A stretch of DNA of 64,000 nt from Oscillospiraceae bacterium (GCA_017624915.1 JAGAMC010000027.1:45079-109078); one strand, 5' to 3'; positions 43,176-52,178 are shown, counted from the stretch's first letter. The notes: generated by a model not told the origin, from the sequence alone. Made by a program: numbers and translations.

Positions 43176-44555
43176 TTACAGGTTGGGGATAGGTACACCC
43201 TTGGGAATGGGGCAGAAATAGGGGTTGCCGCCCATGGACTCCTTCAGCTCGGCCTGAGCCTGGGCCAGCTTTTCCGGCTCGTTGAGCAGGTCGATGGCCG
43301 CGGCGGCCAGCACCTTGCCCGCAAACAGCATGCCCTTGTGGGCCGCGGGGCACTTGCCCTGAGCGGTGGCCTGCCAGGCGTGGGAGGGGGTGTTGCGGGC
43401 CCATGTGGCGGTCATAAGCTCGCCCACGGGGCAGATCTGACTCACATCGCCCAAGTCGCCGGAGGCGTAATCCAACTTGACCTCACGGCGCAGAGGGGAG
43501 ATGGTGCGGATGATGGGGGATTCGCCGGGCTTGATTTTCGCGCTGGTGGTCTCCCGGATGGCCTGAGCAAAGGCCAGATCCTCCTCGGTCAGCTCGGGCA
43601 GGGGGATGGAGGACAGATTGGCGTGGAGGACCTCGTTCATGGTCTGGTTGATCAGCTGCTCGGAGCAGGCCTTTTCAAAGCGGATCTCCACTTCGGTCTC
43701 GGTCATCATGGCGGCACCTTGTGCAACCTTGTTCACACGCTCGTAGACCTCCTGCACGGTGGCCACCTTGGGGGCGCGGATCAGGTAATACACCTCGGCC
43801 TTGGACTGCACCACGTTGGGGGAGATGCCGCCGGCATCGGTAATGGCATAGTGCATACGCACTTCCTGGGGCACATGCTCGCGCAGGTACTGGATACCGG
43901 TGTTCATCAGTTCCACGGCATCCAGAGCGCTGCGGCCCCGGTGGGGACCGGCGGAGGCGTGGGCGCTGATGCCCTTGAAATGGTACTTGACCGCATAGTT
44001 GGCAAGGGTGGTGTTGGGGTTTACCCAGTTAACGGGGCCGGGATGCCAGTAGAAGGCACAGTCCAGATCGTCAAAGACCCCGTCCCGCGCCATGAAGGTT
44101 TTGCCGGAGCCGCCCTCCTCGGCGGGGCAGCCGTAGTAGATCACGGTGCCCTGCTTGCCGGTGGTCTTCAGATACTCCTTGACGGCATAGGCGGCCGCGA
44201 TCGCGCCGCTGCCCAGCAGATTGTGGCCGCAGCCGTGGCCATTTCCGTCGGGAACAACGGGGTCGGCATGGGTCACGCCGGCCTTCTGGCTCAGAGTGGC
44301 CAGAGAGTCAAATTCGCCCATAAAGGCGATAACGGGCTTGCCGCTGCCCCAGCTGCCGGAGAAGGCGGTGGGGATGTTGGCCAGATTCTTTTCTACATGA
44401 AAGCCCAGTTTTTCCAGAACATCACACTGGGTCTGAGCGGCGTGGAACTCCTGAAAGCCCAGTTCGGGCACGTCCCAGATGGAGTCGCTCATATCACAGA
44501 TGAGCTGGCTGATCTGATCAATACTGGCCAGAGCGGCCGTCTTTTGCTGATCCAT
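43176..44555 (-). CDS. M20 family amidohydrolase (AbgB-like)
   Basis: A 459-residue metallo-amidohydrolase of the M20D group, similar in layout to the p-aminobenzoyl-glutamate hydrolase subunit B. The zinc ligands lie in GHGCGHNLLG, EEGGSGK and a late histidine (SHAWQA); the lid domain lies between. Likely substrates are N-acyl or aminobenzoyl amino acids. The ATG at 44555 is preceded by GGGAGG at 8 bases; an in-frame upstream TTG is weaker. It has its own promoter and terminator (single-gene unit). Confidence 0.85.
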   Translation of the reverse strand: MDQQKTAALASIDQISQLICDMSDSIWDVPELGFQEFHAAQTQCDVLEKLGFHVEKNLANIPTAFSGSWGSGKPVIAFMGEFDSLATLSQKAGVTHADPVVPDGNGHGCGHNLLGSGAIAAAYAVKEYLKTTGKQGTVIYYGCPAEEGGSGKTFMARDGVFDDLDCAFYWHPGPVNWVNPNTTLANYAVKYHFKGISAHASAGPHRGRSALDAVELMNTGIQYLREHVPQEVRMHYAITDAGGISPNVVQSKAEVYYLIRAPKVATVQEVYERVNKVAQGAAMMTETEVEIRFEKACSEQLINQTMNEVLHANLSSIPLPELTEEDLAFAQAIRETTSAKIKPGESPIIRTISPLRREVKLDYASGDLGDVSQICPVGELMTATWARNTPSHAWQATAQGKCPAAHKGMLFAGKVLAAAAIDLLNEPEKLAQAQAELKESMGGNPYFCPIPKGVPIPNL

Positions 44556-44593
44556 AAACAAGTCCTCCCATAAGTGACAGAATGGTTACCCGC

Positions 44594-44622
44594 ATTCTAC
44601 CACCGGCACAATGGGCTGTCAA
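44594..44622 (-). promoter_or_regulatory. Near-consensus promoter for the M20 gene
   Basis: Minus strand TTGACA (44622-44617), 17-base spacer, TAGAAT (44599-44594). Confidence 0.85.
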
Positions 44623-44646
44623 TATATCCGGGGCGCAAGAAAGTGT

Positions 44647-44675
44647 TTGTTTTTTTCGACAAGGTGTGATAGAAT
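44647..44675 (+). promoter_or_regulatory. Promoter for the DivIVA-like gene
   Basis: TTGTTT (44647-44652), 17-base spacer, TAGAAT (44670-44675). It is back to back with the M20 promoter, 24 bases between -35 elements. Confidence 0.75.
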
Positions 44676-44725
44676 ATGCTCGGAATGTAATTTTTGCGCC
44701 TGTTTGGGCGGGAGAGAGGTGTCCT

Positions 44726-45319
44726 ATGGACAACCAATTCAGAAATGCGGCGTTCGGCGGCTTTAACCGCCAGGATGTTATGGATTATCTGGAACGCACT
44801 GCAAAGGAGCACGCTGAGGCGCTGGAGCAGCTGCGCAGTCTTTTGGATGCAGCCCAAAAGGAACGGGACGAGCTGACTGCTCAGGTGCAGGCCCTGACCG
44901 AGCAGCGGGATGCGGCGCAACAGGCCGCGGCCGTGGCCGAACAGATGCCGGCCCTGCAGGAGGAGAACAGCCTGCTGAAGGAGCGCGTGGCCCGGCTGGA
45001 GCCCGATGCCGCCGCCTATGCCGCAATCAAAGAGCGCATGGCCGGCATGGAGCTGGATGCACACCGCCGTGCGCAGGACATCGTGGATCAGGCCCGGGCG
45101 CAAAGTGACGAGCTGCTCCATCAGACCCGGAAGTGGCTGGCGGATGTGCGCGGCCAGTACGATGAACTGAGAAATGTGGTGGAGGGGACCGTGTCCCGGG
45201 CCGCCGGTGAGCTGGACCGCATGCGGCAGAGTCTGGGCAACATTTCCCTGTCCATGGACCGCCAGGGAAACGCCATGGACCAGTTTGTCCGCGGTGTGGA
45301 AAAGAAGGAGCAAAACTGA
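44726..45319 (+). CDS. DivIVA-like coiled-coil protein
   Basis: A 197-residue protein with a DivIVA-type N-terminal lead (FRNAAFGGFNRQDVMDYLERTAKE) and a long coiled coil (residues 30-135) rich in E, Q, A and L, then a C-terminal helical part. Such proteins mark curved membranes or cell poles and organise division or cell-wall synthesis. The start at 44726 is chosen because the conserved FGGFNRQDV lies 10 residues in and GAGAGAGG lies upstream; longer frames extend into the promoter. Bounded by a promoter and a terminator. Confidence 0.8.
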   Translation: MDNQFRNAAFGGFNRQDVMDYLERTAKEHAEALEQLRSLLDAAQKERDELTAQVQALTEQRDAAQQAAAVAEQMPALQEENSLLKERVARLEPDAAAYAAIKERMAGMELDAHRRAQDIVDQARAQSDELLHQTRKWLADVRGQYDELRNVVEGTVSRAAGELDRMRQSLGNISLSMDRQGNAMDQFVRGVEKKEQN

Positions 45320-45326
45320 ATCAAAT

Positions 45327-45357
45327 AAAAATGCGCTCCGGTTGGAGCGCATTTTGT
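45327..45357. terminator. Perfect hairpin terminator between convergent genes
   Basis: AAAATGCGCTCC / GGAGCGCATTTT with a GGTT loop (12-bp stem); A/T tails in both directions. Confidence 0.93.
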
Positions 45358-45375
45358 ATATGAGCGATCAGTGTC

Positions 45376-46737
45376 TTATCTGCGCCGGCCGGTGTAGTTG
45401 CGCCGTCCGCTGTAGCGGCGGGCGCCGTAGCGGGATCGACGGGGACGCAGCACCGTCATGCGCAGGATGACCACCGCCAGTACAAGCACGATCAGCGCTG
45501 CCGCAAGTTTGACGCCGGAGTGACGGAAGAAGGATTTGATCTGGTCCAGACGGTACAGCAGTTCGGAGCGTTGGGCGGCGCTCACGGCTACCAGATCGAC
45601 CACGCCCAGTTCCTGCCCCTCATAACTCAGGGTCAGTGTGCCCAGGACCTGTCCCTGCTCAACGGGGGCGGGGACGGTATCGCTGTTGAGGGAAATGGTC
45701 TTTTCGATCTTTGACTGGTCCAGATCCACAGGCAGGGTGCGCTCCAGCTGGTTGGCCGGGCGGACCAGCACGTGGTCCGTTTCGGACAGGGTCACGTTTA
45801 CCTGAGCAAGAGGGGTGTCGGTGTCCACGATCTGACGGCGCCGGAAGTTGGAGAAGCCCCACTTGAGCAGGTCCCGGGACTCGGTGAACTGGCGGCGGTC
45901 GGTGGAGCCGTCCTCTCTGGTGATCCAGGGGGCGTCCAACACCACGCAGATAAGATAGTTGTCACCGTCCTCGGCCGCGGACAGCAGGCAGTAGCCGCCC
46001 TCGTCCGTGGTGCCGGTCTTCATGCCGATGGCCTTGTCATACAGATAGCTCTCCCGGTAATACCATGTGACCAGCAGGGCGTTGGTGCTGTAGAACAGGC
46101 GGGCGCTGTGCATATTGGTGGCGGGCACTTCGTGTCTGCGGGTGGAGACGATGGTGCGGAAGATATCGTGCTCCATAGCGGCCCGGGCGATGAGATACAG
46201 GTCGTGGGCCGTGGTGTAGTGGTCGTCATCGTGCAGACCGTGGGGGTTTGCAAAGTGGGTGTTCTGACAGCCCAGCTCCTGCGCCCGGCGGTTCATACGC
46301 TCCACAAAGGCCTCGATGGTGCCGTCTACAGTTTCCGCCAGAATATTGGATGCCTCGTTGGCAGAGGCCACCAGCAGACAATACAGCAGGTCCAGCAGGG
46401 ACATCTGTTCTCCGGGACGGATGTTCTGGGTGGAACCGTTGGCGGACAGACCGGCAGTAAAGGTGCTGCTGGCGGTGACCACCTGATCCGGCGACAGCTG
46501 ACCGGCATCCACCGCCTCCAGAACCAGCATGGCGGTCATGACCTTGGTCAGACTGGCGGGATACATTTTGCGCTGTGCGTTCTTTTCATACAGCACCTCG
46601 TCGTTGGCCGCATCCATCAGCAGGGCGGCACCGGCATGGACGTCGGGCGCCGGAGCGGCGTGGGCGGCGGGGGTAAGGACGGCTGCGCACAGCAGCACGC
46701 ACAGGACAAGGGAAACAAACCTGTTATTCTTTTTCAT
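45376..46737 (-). CDS. D-alanyl-D-alanine carboxypeptidase (S11 family)
   Basis: A 453-residue low-molecular-weight penicillin-binding protein of the DacF/DacA group that trims D-Ala from stem peptides. A signal peptide (VLCVLLCAAVLTPAAHAA) exports it. Catalytic motifs: SxxK at S62-L-T-K65, SxN at S125-A-N127, KTG at K240-T-G242. A C-terminal membrane helix (LAAALIVLVLAVVILRMTVL) and a basic arginine-rich tail anchor it, unlike the amphipathic anchor of PBP5. The ATG at 46737 follows GAGGG; the upstream in-frame GTG overlaps the site. Confidence 0.92.
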   Translation of the reverse strand: MKKNNRFVSLVLCVLLCAAVLTPAAHAAPAPDVHAGAALLMDAANDEVLYEKNAQRKMYPASLTKVMTAMLVLEAVDAGQLSPDQVVTASSTFTAGLSANGSTQNIRPGEQMSLLDLLYCLLVASANEASNILAETVDGTIEAFVERMNRRAQELGCQNTHFANPHGLHDDDHYTTAHDLYLIARAAMEHDIFRTIVSTRRHEVPATNMHSARLFYSTNALLVTWYYRESYLYDKAIGMKTGTTDEGGYCLLSAAEDGDNYLICVVLDAPWITREDGSTDRRQFTESRDLLKWGFSNFRRRQIVDTDTPLAQVNVTLSETDHVLVRPANQLERTLPVDLDQSKIEKTISLNSDTVPAPVEQGQVLGTLTLSYEGQELGVVDLVAVSAAQRSELLYRLDQIKSFFRHSGVKLAAALIVLVLAVVILRMTVLRPRRSRYGARRYSGRRNYTGRRR

Positions 46738-46810
46738 ATGAAGATCCCTCACGGTCGTATTGAAGTAAACTGGGGGGGTGCCCGCGGGCAGGTATTATGT
46801 AATCTACACC

Positions 46811-46839
46811 ATTATAACAAAAGCTTTCCCAACACGCAA
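46811..46839 (-). promoter_or_regulatory. Promoter for the carboxypeptidase gene
   Basis: Minus strand TTGCGT (46839-46834), 17-base spacer, TATAAT (46816-46811), about 70 bases before the start. Confidence 0.72.
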
Positions 46840-46908
46840 TGGGAGAATGCAAGAAAAGCCGCAGGGCATTTTGAATGGCCAAGCACAGAGAAATGAGGAG
46901 GAGTAAAG

Positions 46909-47298
46909 TTGAAGCGACTGTCACAGTTTGACCGGGCGGTATTGGCCCTGACGGCGGCGTTTTTGCTGTTTGCGGGCGGGTACTTCGCGGCGGCCCGCCG
47001 CCCCTCCGATTCATGGCGGGTAGAGACGCAGCGCACGGCCTCCGCTTCTGATGAGCAAAGACCTGTTGACCGCACAGACGGGACAGAGGGCCTGCTGGAA
47101 GGGGAGGTCATGGATCTGAATACCGCCAGCTGCTCGGATCTGGAGCGGCTTCCGGGTATCGGAACTGTCAGGGCGCAGGATATCATCGATTGGCGGCAGG
47201 AGCACGGCCCCTTTTCATCGGTGGACGATTTGAAGAAGGTAAAAGGCATTGGCGCGGGGGTGTTGGAACAGATCCTGCCCTACGTGAAAGTGTCATGA
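46909..47298 (+). CDS. ComEA-like helix-hairpin-helix protein
   Basis: A 129-residue protein with one N-terminal membrane helix (AVLALTAAFLLFAGGYFAA) and a C-terminal helix-hairpin-helix unit: DLNTASCSDLERLPGIGTVRAQDIIDWR and VKGIGAGVLEQI. This is the DNA-binding half of ComEA-type receptors; the SLBB domain of full ComEA is absent. The start is TTG at 46909, with AGGAGG 7 bases before it, since no ATG fits. It is divergent from the carboxypeptidase gene and stands alone; comEC is not adjacent. Confidence 0.83.
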   Translation: MKRLSQFDRAVLALTAAFLLFAGGYFAAARRPSDSWRVETQRTASASDEQRPVDRTDGTEGLLEGEVMDLNTASCSDLERLPGIGTVRAQDIIDWRQEHGPFSSVDDLKKVKGIGAGVLEQILPYVKVS

Positions 47299-47314
47299 AA
47301 TTATATGCCATATC

Positions 47315-47343
47315 TTGACAAAAGCCGGCGCGAATTGTAATCT
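47315..47343 (+). promoter_or_regulatory. Promoter for metY-type gene
   Basis: TTGACA (47315-47320), 17-base spacer, TAATCT (47338-47343); a small GACCGG-CTTG-CCGGTC hairpin at 47370-47385 sits in the leader. Confidence 0.8.
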
Positions 47344-47407
47344 TAAATATTATCAGTGATCTACAAAAAGACCGGCTTGCCGGTCCTTTGGAAATGAGGT
47401 CGTATTC

Positions 47408-48691
47408 ATGAGTGATTATCAGATCGCTACCAACTGCCTGCATGCGGGCTATCACCCCGGGAACGGAGAGCCCCGCAACTTCCCCATCGTCCAGTCCACC
47501 ACCTTCCGCTACGAGACCAGCGAGGAGATGGGCAAGCTGTTCGATCTGGAGGCCAGCGGCTACTTCTATACCCGGCTCCAGAACCCCACCAACGACCATG
47601 TGGCGGCCAAGATCTGCGCCCTCGAGGGCGGCACCGCGGCTATGCTGACCTCCTCCGGTCAGGCGGCCAACTTCTACGCCGTGTTCAACATCGCCTCCTG
47701 CGGCGACCATGTGGTGGCCTCATCTGCCATCTATGGCGGCACCTACAACCTGTTTGCGGTCACCATGAAGCGCATGGGTATCGAGTTTACCTTTGTGGAG
47801 CCTGACTGCTCTGAGGAGGAACTGAATGCCGCTTTCCGGCCCAACACCAAGGCAGTGTTTGGCGAGACCATCGCTAACCCCGCCCTGTCTGTGCTGGATA
47901 TTGAGAAGTTTGCCAATGCGGCCCACAGCCACGGTGTCCCTCTCATTGTGGACAACACCTTCCCCACCCCCATCAACTGCCGGCCCTTTGAGTGGGGCGC
48001 TGACATCGTCACCCACTCCACCACCAAGTACATGGACGGCCATGCCAACGCCGTTGGCGGTGCCATCGTGGACAGCGGCAGGTTCGACTGGACCAAGCAT
48101 CCCGACAAGTTCCCCGGTCTGTGCACCCCGGACGAGAGCTATCACGGTGTGACCTATACCGAGCGGTTCGGTCTGGAGGGCGCCTTCATCACAAAGGCTA
48201 CCGCCCAGCTTATGCGTGACTTCGGCTCTATCCCCGCCCCCATGAATGCCTATCTGCTGAACGTGGGTCTGGAGACCCTGCCTCTGCGCATGGCCAGGCA
48301 CTGTGAAAACGCACTGGCTGTTGCCCGGTATCTGCAGGCGCACCCCAAGGTGGCCTGGGTGCGTTTCCCCGGTCTGACCGGAGACAGCCAGTATGAGCTG
48401 GCCCGGAAGTACATGCCCAACGGCACCTGCGGCGTGGTCTCCTTCGGCGTGAAGGGCGGACGCAAGGCCGCGGAGAAGTTTATGGCCGGGCTGAAGCTGG
48501 CTTCCATCGCCACCCACGTGGCCGATGCCAAGACCTGCGTGCTCCATCCCGCTTCCGCCACCCACCGCCAGATGAACGACGCGGAGCTGGCCGCCGCGGG
48601 CATTTCCCCCGATCTGGTGCGCTTCTCTGTGGGCATCGAGGACAGCAAGGACCTCATCGCCGACATTGAGAACGCGCTGGCCGGCGTGTAA
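47408..48691 (+). CDS. O-acetylhomoserine aminocarboxypropyltransferase-like PLP enzyme
   Basis: A 427-residue Cys/Met-metabolism PLP enzyme, normal for MetY. The PLP lysine is K207 in HSTTKYMDGHANAVGG; YTRLQNPTND and EGGTAAMLTSSGQAA are the cofactor-binding parts, and a 40-residue insert (HPDKFPGLCTPDESYHGV) is characteristic of O-acetylhomoserine sulfhydrylases. It makes homocysteine (or methionine) from O-acetylhomoserine and sulfide. The ATG at 47408 follows GAAATGAGG. No SAM riboswitch is visible in the 65-base leader. Gamma-lyase activity cannot be excluded. Confidence 0.86.
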   Translation: MSDYQIATNCLHAGYHPGNGEPRNFPIVQSTTFRYETSEEMGKLFDLEASGYFYTRLQNPTNDHVAAKICALEGGTAAMLTSSGQAANFYAVFNIASCGDHVVASSAIYGGTYNLFAVTMKRMGIEFTFVEPDCSEEELNAAFRPNTKAVFGETIANPALSVLDIEKFANAAHSHGVPLIVDNTFPTPINCRPFEWGADIVTHSTTKYMDGHANAVGGAIVDSGRFDWTKHPDKFPGLCTPDESYHGVTYTERFGLEGAFITKATAQLMRDFGSIPAPMNAYLLNVGLETLPLRMARHCENALAVARYLQAHPKVAWVRFPGLTGDSQYELARKYMPNGTCGVVSFGVKGGRKAAEKFMAGLKLASIATHVADAKTCVLHPASATHRQMNDAELAAAGISPDLVRFSVGIEDSKDLIADIENALAGV

Positions 48692-48702
48692 CAAGCAAAC
48701 AG

Positions 48703-48738
48703 AACAGCCCCGATCCAAGAGGATCGGGGCTGTTTTTT
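48703..48738. terminator. Intrinsic terminator after the metY-type gene
   Basis: ACAGCCCCGATCC / GGATCGGGGCTGT around AAGA (13-bp stem) with six T; lies between convergent genes. Confidence 0.93.
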
Positions 48739-49312
48739 AATATGTATGGTCGCAGATCTGGCGGATCTTGGCCTGCAGGGTTTTCAGGTCCTCAAAGGTC
48801 TCCGGCTTGCGCCGGGGGTCCCGCAGCAGGGCGGCGGGGTGGTACAGGGCCATGGTGAACACGCCGTTTTTCTCAAACCATTTGCCGTGCTCCTGGGTGA
48901 TTTTGAAATCCTCCTTGATGATGCGCATGGCGGAGATGCGGCCCAGACACACGATGATCTTGGGGCGCAGCAGAGCCACCTGATTGCGCAGGTAGCCGAT
49001 GCAGGCATCCTGCTCGGTGTTCAGGGGATCCCGGTTCTTGGGCGGGCGGCACTTGACAATGTTGGCGATATAGATGTTCTTCTCGCGGCTCAGATCGATG
49101 ATCTCCAGCATGTCGTCCAGCAGCTTGCCCGCCCGGCCCACAAAGGGCTCGCCCTGCAGATCCTCGTTCTCACCGGGTCCTTCCCCGATAAACAGCACCT
49201 CGGCATCCCGGGGACCCACGCCAAAGACCACGTTGGTGCGTTCCTGACACAGGGGACATTTGCGGCAGGACAGGCACTGGGCCTCCAGCTCGTCCCAATT
49301 CAGCATGGACAT
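48737..49312 (-). CDS. Uracil-DNA glycosylase, family 4 type
   Basis: A 191-residue iron-sulfur uracil-DNA glycosylase that removes uracil from DNA. The cysteine set C13, C16, C19, C22 ([10 protein letters not shown]) leads in, [17 protein letters not shown] is the catalytic loop, [13 protein letters not shown] and [10 protein letters not shown] complete the family signature. The start at 49312 follows AGGAGG by 9 bases; a longer in-frame lead is rejected because it has no site and lies in the intergenic DNA. It is divergent from mntR. Confidence 0.9.
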   Translation of the reverse strand: MSMLNWDELEAQCLSCRKCPLCQERTNVVFGVGPRDAEVLFIGEGPGENEDLQGEPFVGRAGKLLDDMLEIIDLSREKNIYIANIVKCRPPKNRDPLNTEQDACIGYLRNQVALLRPKIIVCLGRISAMRIIKEDFKITQEHGKWFEKNGVFTMALYHPAALLRDPRRKPETFEDLKTLQAKIRQICDHTY

Positions 49313-49410
49313 GCGGACATTCCTCCTAAAGGGTGGTATGTGTTCAGTATACCATGTTTGCAAAGCGGAGGGAAGAAAAAATGTCCTGAACGGCAAAGCC
49401 GTTTTGGTTC

Positions 49411-49439
49411 TTGCAAGGGTGCGGCCATCGTGTTATAAT
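49411..49439 (+). promoter_or_regulatory. Promoter for mntR-mscS
   Basis: TTGCAA (49411-49416), 17-base spacer, perfect TATAAT (49434-49439), 38 bases before the mntR start. Confidence 0.83.
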
Positions 49440-49476
49440 AATCAGGTCATATTAAGACTGAAAATGGGGTGAAACA

Positions 49477-49842
49477 GTGCATCTGCATCAATCTGGTGAG
49501 GATTATCTGGAGACCATCTTTCTTCTGCTGCAGGAGAAAGGAACGGTGCGTTCCATCGACGTGGCCCAGAGGATGGGCTTTTCAAAGCCGTCGGTGAGCC
49601 GGGCTATGTCCATCCTGCGTGCCGACGGATACATCGAAATGGCCAAGTCCGGCAGCATCACCCTGACGGAAGATGGCGAGCGGGTGGCACGCGCCATGTA
49701 TGACCGGCACCAGCTGATCACCAACTGGCTGACCGGGCTTGGAGTGTCCCCCGAAGTGGCGGCCAATGATGCCTGCCGCATGGAACACGCCATAAGCGAG
49801 GAGACCTTCGCCTGCATCAAAAAATATCTGGGCGAGCAGTAA
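49477..49842 (+). CDS. DtxR/MntR-type metal-dependent regulator
   Basis: A 121-residue winged-helix repressor of the MntR subgroup without the C-terminal SH3-like domain of DtxR. The helix-turn-helix is RSIDVAQRMGFSKPSVSRAM, and the metal-site residues EDYLE (N terminus), RH near residue 76 and ACRMEH near 97 are present, which points to manganese or iron. The start is GTG at 49477, with GGGGTGA upstream. mscS follows after 39 bases. Confidence 0.83.
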   Translation: MHLHQSGEDYLETIFLLLQEKGTVRSIDVAQRMGFSKPSVSRAMSILRADGYIEMAKSGSITLTEDGERVARAMYDRHQLITNWLTGLGVSPEVAANDACRMEHAISEETFACIKKYLGEQ

Positions 49843-49881
49843 GCAGCTGAACGAAAACAGAACGAAAAAAGGAGAAAACAA

Positions 49882-50709
49882 ATGAGCGTAGACCAGGCTA
49901 TGGGTGCGGTGAGCGGCGCTATGAGCGCATTTACCCTGAATATTTCGGTAGGTCTTATCATCAAGGTGATTTTTGCCATTATACTGTGCGTGATTGCGGC
50001 AAGAACCATTCTGGGCATCGTCAACCGTTTGTTGAACAAAAGTAGACTGGAGCAAACCCTGAGCAGATTTATCGGTTCCATGCTGAAAGTGGTCGTCTAC
50101 TTTGTGGCCGTGCTCATCGTGCTGAGCACACTCGGGGTGGATGTGACCTCTCTGGTGGCGCTGCTGAGCGTTGCGGGTCTTGCGGTCTCGCTGGCCCTGC
50201 AGAACACCCTGTCCAATCTGGCCGGCGGCATCCAGCTGCTGCTGACCAAACCCTTTGAGGCGGGCAATTACGTAGAGGCCGGTGCCAACAGCGGCACGGT
50301 GCAGGAGGTGGGCCTTGCGTACACCACGCTGGTCACCCCCGACAACAAGGTGGTCTATGTGCCCAACAGCGACATTGCCGGGGCCCGCATCATCAACTAT
50401 AACGGCAAGGATACCAGACGGGTGGACCTGAAGGTGACCGCTTCCTACGAGTCTCCTATCCAGACTGTAAAGGATACCATCGGCGGACTGCTCAGTGCCG
50501 ACAGCCGCGTGCTTTCCGATCCCGCCCCCTTTGTGCGGGTGTCCAACTACGGGTCCAGCAGCATTGAGTACACCATCCGCGTGTGGTGCAAGGCGGCCGA
50601 CTACTGGGATATTTATTTCGACCTGCAGGACGGCATGAAGCCTGCCTTTGATGCGGCTGGGGTGGAGATGACCTACGACCACATCAATGTCCACGTGGTG
50701 GAAAAATAA
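49882..50709 (+). CDS. MscS-type mechanosensitive ion channel
   Basis: A 275-residue small-conductance channel: three membrane segments at about residues 22-45, 63-86 and 92-115 (the third, pore-lining, has AGLAVSLALQNTLSNLAGG), then the beta domain (PFEAGNYVEAG...VVYVPNSDI) and the C-terminal alpha/beta cap. It opens on osmotic downshock to release solutes. AAAAGGAG lies before the ATG. It is followed by its own terminator. Confidence 0.92.
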   Translation: MSVDQAMGAVSGAMSAFTLNISVGLIIKVIFAIILCVIAARTILGIVNRLLNKSRLEQTLSRFIGSMLKVVVYFVAVLIVLSTLGVDVTSLVALLSVAGLAVSLALQNTLSNLAGGIQLLLTKPFEAGNYVEAGANSGTVQEVGLAYTTLVTPDNKVVYVPNSDIAGARIINYNGKDTRRVDLKVTASYESPIQTVKDTIGGLLSADSRVLSDPAPFVRVSNYGSSSIEYTIRVWCKAADYWDIYFDLQDGMKPAFDAAGVEMTYDHINVHVVEK

Positions 50710-50721
50710 AAACGACACATA

Positions 50722-50748
50722 AAAAGGCCGCCCGCCGGGCGGCCTTTG
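50722..50748 (+). terminator. Intrinsic terminator after mscS
   Basis: AAAGGCCGCCCG / CGGGCGGCCTTT hairpin with a one-base centre and a short T run. Confidence 0.85.
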
Positions 50749-50785
50749 TCATTATATGAGTGCAGCTCCGTGACCGGGAATGGGA

Positions 50786-51259
50786 TCAGGACGGCGCAGC
50801 CAGCCCGTGGAGAAAGCCGTCCAGCTGAGCGGACAACACCTCCCCGGCCACAACAGTGTTTTTGTAGATCAGCAGGTTTGCCTGCACCCCTTTCTCACCG
50901 GTGGGATAGTTGGTGATCTCGTAGGTGTAGCGCTTGACCCGTTTGCCTGCATAGCGGCTCAGGTCAAAGCCCTGAGCGGACTGCAGGGAAAGATAGTCGT
51001 CATAGCTGTCGTCAAAGGCCTCCGGAATGATGAGCTCTTCGGTGGCCAGGGGCTGCTCGTTCACCTGCCAGCCGTATTCACCGAGAAAGGCGATGCGGTC
51101 CTCGTTTGTTTTGATGCCTTTGGGACTGATGGCGGCAGAGGCCTCCAGGCCGCGCAGCTGGCCTGCGTTTATCAACAGGGCGCAGCAGCACAGGGCGGCT
51201 GCGGCCAGCCCCCACAGCGCCAGTTTGCGCCGGGGCACTTTTGCGGTCACGATCAACAC
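50786..51259 (-). CDS. DUF4830-like membrane-anchored protein
   Basis: A 157-residue protein with an N-terminal membrane helix (LALWGLAAAALCCCALLINAG) and an outer domain (GIKTNEDRIAFLGEYGWQV, then TYEITNYPTGEKGVQANL and GEVLSAQLDG) that matches my recollection of the DUF4830 family; function unknown. No ATG fits: the GTG at 51259 is used, with AAGGAG 9 bases before it. It is alone between mscS and a pseudouridine synthase, minus strand. Confidence 0.65.
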   Translation of the reverse strand: MLIVTAKVPRRKLALWGLAAAALCCCALLINAGQLRGLEASAAISPKGIKTNEDRIAFLGEYGWQVNEQPLATEELIIPEAFDDSYDDYLSLQSAQGFDLSRYAGKRVKRYTYEITNYPTGEKGVQANLLIYKNTVVAGEVLSAQLDGFLHGLAAPS

Positions 51260-51319
51260 AGCACATTTCTCCTTCCGATTTGTTTCCTGCCTATTGTTAT
51301 GTTCTTTGTCCGCCGGATA

Positions 51320-51328
51320 TGTTACAAT
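51320..51328 (+). promoter_or_regulatory. Extended -10 promoter for the RsuA-family gene
   Basis: TG-T-TACAAT, an extended -10 without a clear -35, 29 bases before the start codon. Confidence 0.55.
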
Positions 51329-51356
51329 ATTAAAAAACCGTGAAAGGAAATGCGCC

Positions 51357-52067
51357 ATGGAACGACTGGACAAGCTGCTGGCGGCAACGGGCCGTTGGAG
51401 CCGCAAAGAGGTAAAGGAACTGGTCAGACAGGGCCGGGTACAGGTGCGGGGCCGGGTGGTCATGCGCCCCGAGGAGAAATATGAGCCTGCGGACCCCATC
51501 GCGGTGGACGGCCAGACGGTAAGCTGCGGGGCCTTTACCTACATTATGATGAATAAGCCGGACGGGCTGCTGAGCGCCACGGAGGACAGAAATCAGAAAA
51601 CCGTGCTGGACCTGCTGCCGGAGCAGTACCGCAAACAGGGCCTGTTTCCCGTGGGACGGCTGGACAAGGACACGCTGGGACTGCTGCTGCTTACCAACGA
51701 CGGAGAGCTGGCCCACAGGATGCTGGCACCCAAAAGCCATGTGGACAAGGTGTATCTGGCCCATGTGGACGGCAAGGTGGACCAGCGGGACGTGCAGGCC
51801 TTTGCCCGGGGGCTGACGCTGGATGACGGCCTGGAATGCATGCCTGCCGGGCTGGAGCCGCTGGAGGACGCAAGCCGGTGTCTGGTCACCCTGCGGGAGG
51901 GGAAGTTCCATCAGGTCAAGCGGATGCTGGCCTTTTGCGGCAAGCCGGTGGTGCGGCTGGAACGCCTGTCCATGGGGCCGCTGAAGCTGGACCCGAGCCT
52001 TGGACCGGGCCAATGGAGGGTATTGACACAGGAGGAAGTGCGTGCCCTCAGCGCTCTGATGGGGTGA
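51357..52067 (+). CDS. RsuA/RluB/E/F-family pseudouridine synthase
   Basis: A 236-residue rRNA pseudouridine synthase. An N-terminal S4 domain (MERLDKLLAATGRWSRKEVK) is followed by the catalytic domain with the aspartate in GRLDKDTLGLLLLTNDGEL and the terminal HQVKRMLAFCGKPVVRLERL. The short spacing to the 16S-type motifs suggests RsuA more than RluB, but the target is not certain. The ATG at 51357 follows AAAGGA; a longer frame starting at 51027 lies over the minus-strand gene. Confidence 0.88.
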   Translation: MERLDKLLAATGRWSRKEVKELVRQGRVQVRGRVVMRPEEKYEPADPIAVDGQTVSCGAFTYIMMNKPDGLLSATEDRNQKTVLDLLPEQYRKQGLFPVGRLDKDTLGLLLLTNDGELAHRMLAPKSHVDKVYLAHVDGKVDQRDVQAFARGLTLDDGLECMPAGLEPLEDASRCLVTLREGKFHQVKRMLAFCGKPVVRLERLSMGPLKLDPSLGPGQWRVLTQEEVRALSALMG

Positions 52068-52178
52068 GGCGGGAGCCGGATTCGGCATTTTTCACAAAAA
52101 AACGAAAAAAAACCTTGCAAAAGGACGGGGACAGCCGTTATAATATGTGACATAGTGACAAAGGGGAGGGGATTCATT

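Noticed and set aside
47344-47407. SAM riboswitch before the metY-type gene
   Set aside because: The leader is only about 65 bases and holds a single 6-bp hairpin; too short for a SAM-I, SAM-II or T-box structure.
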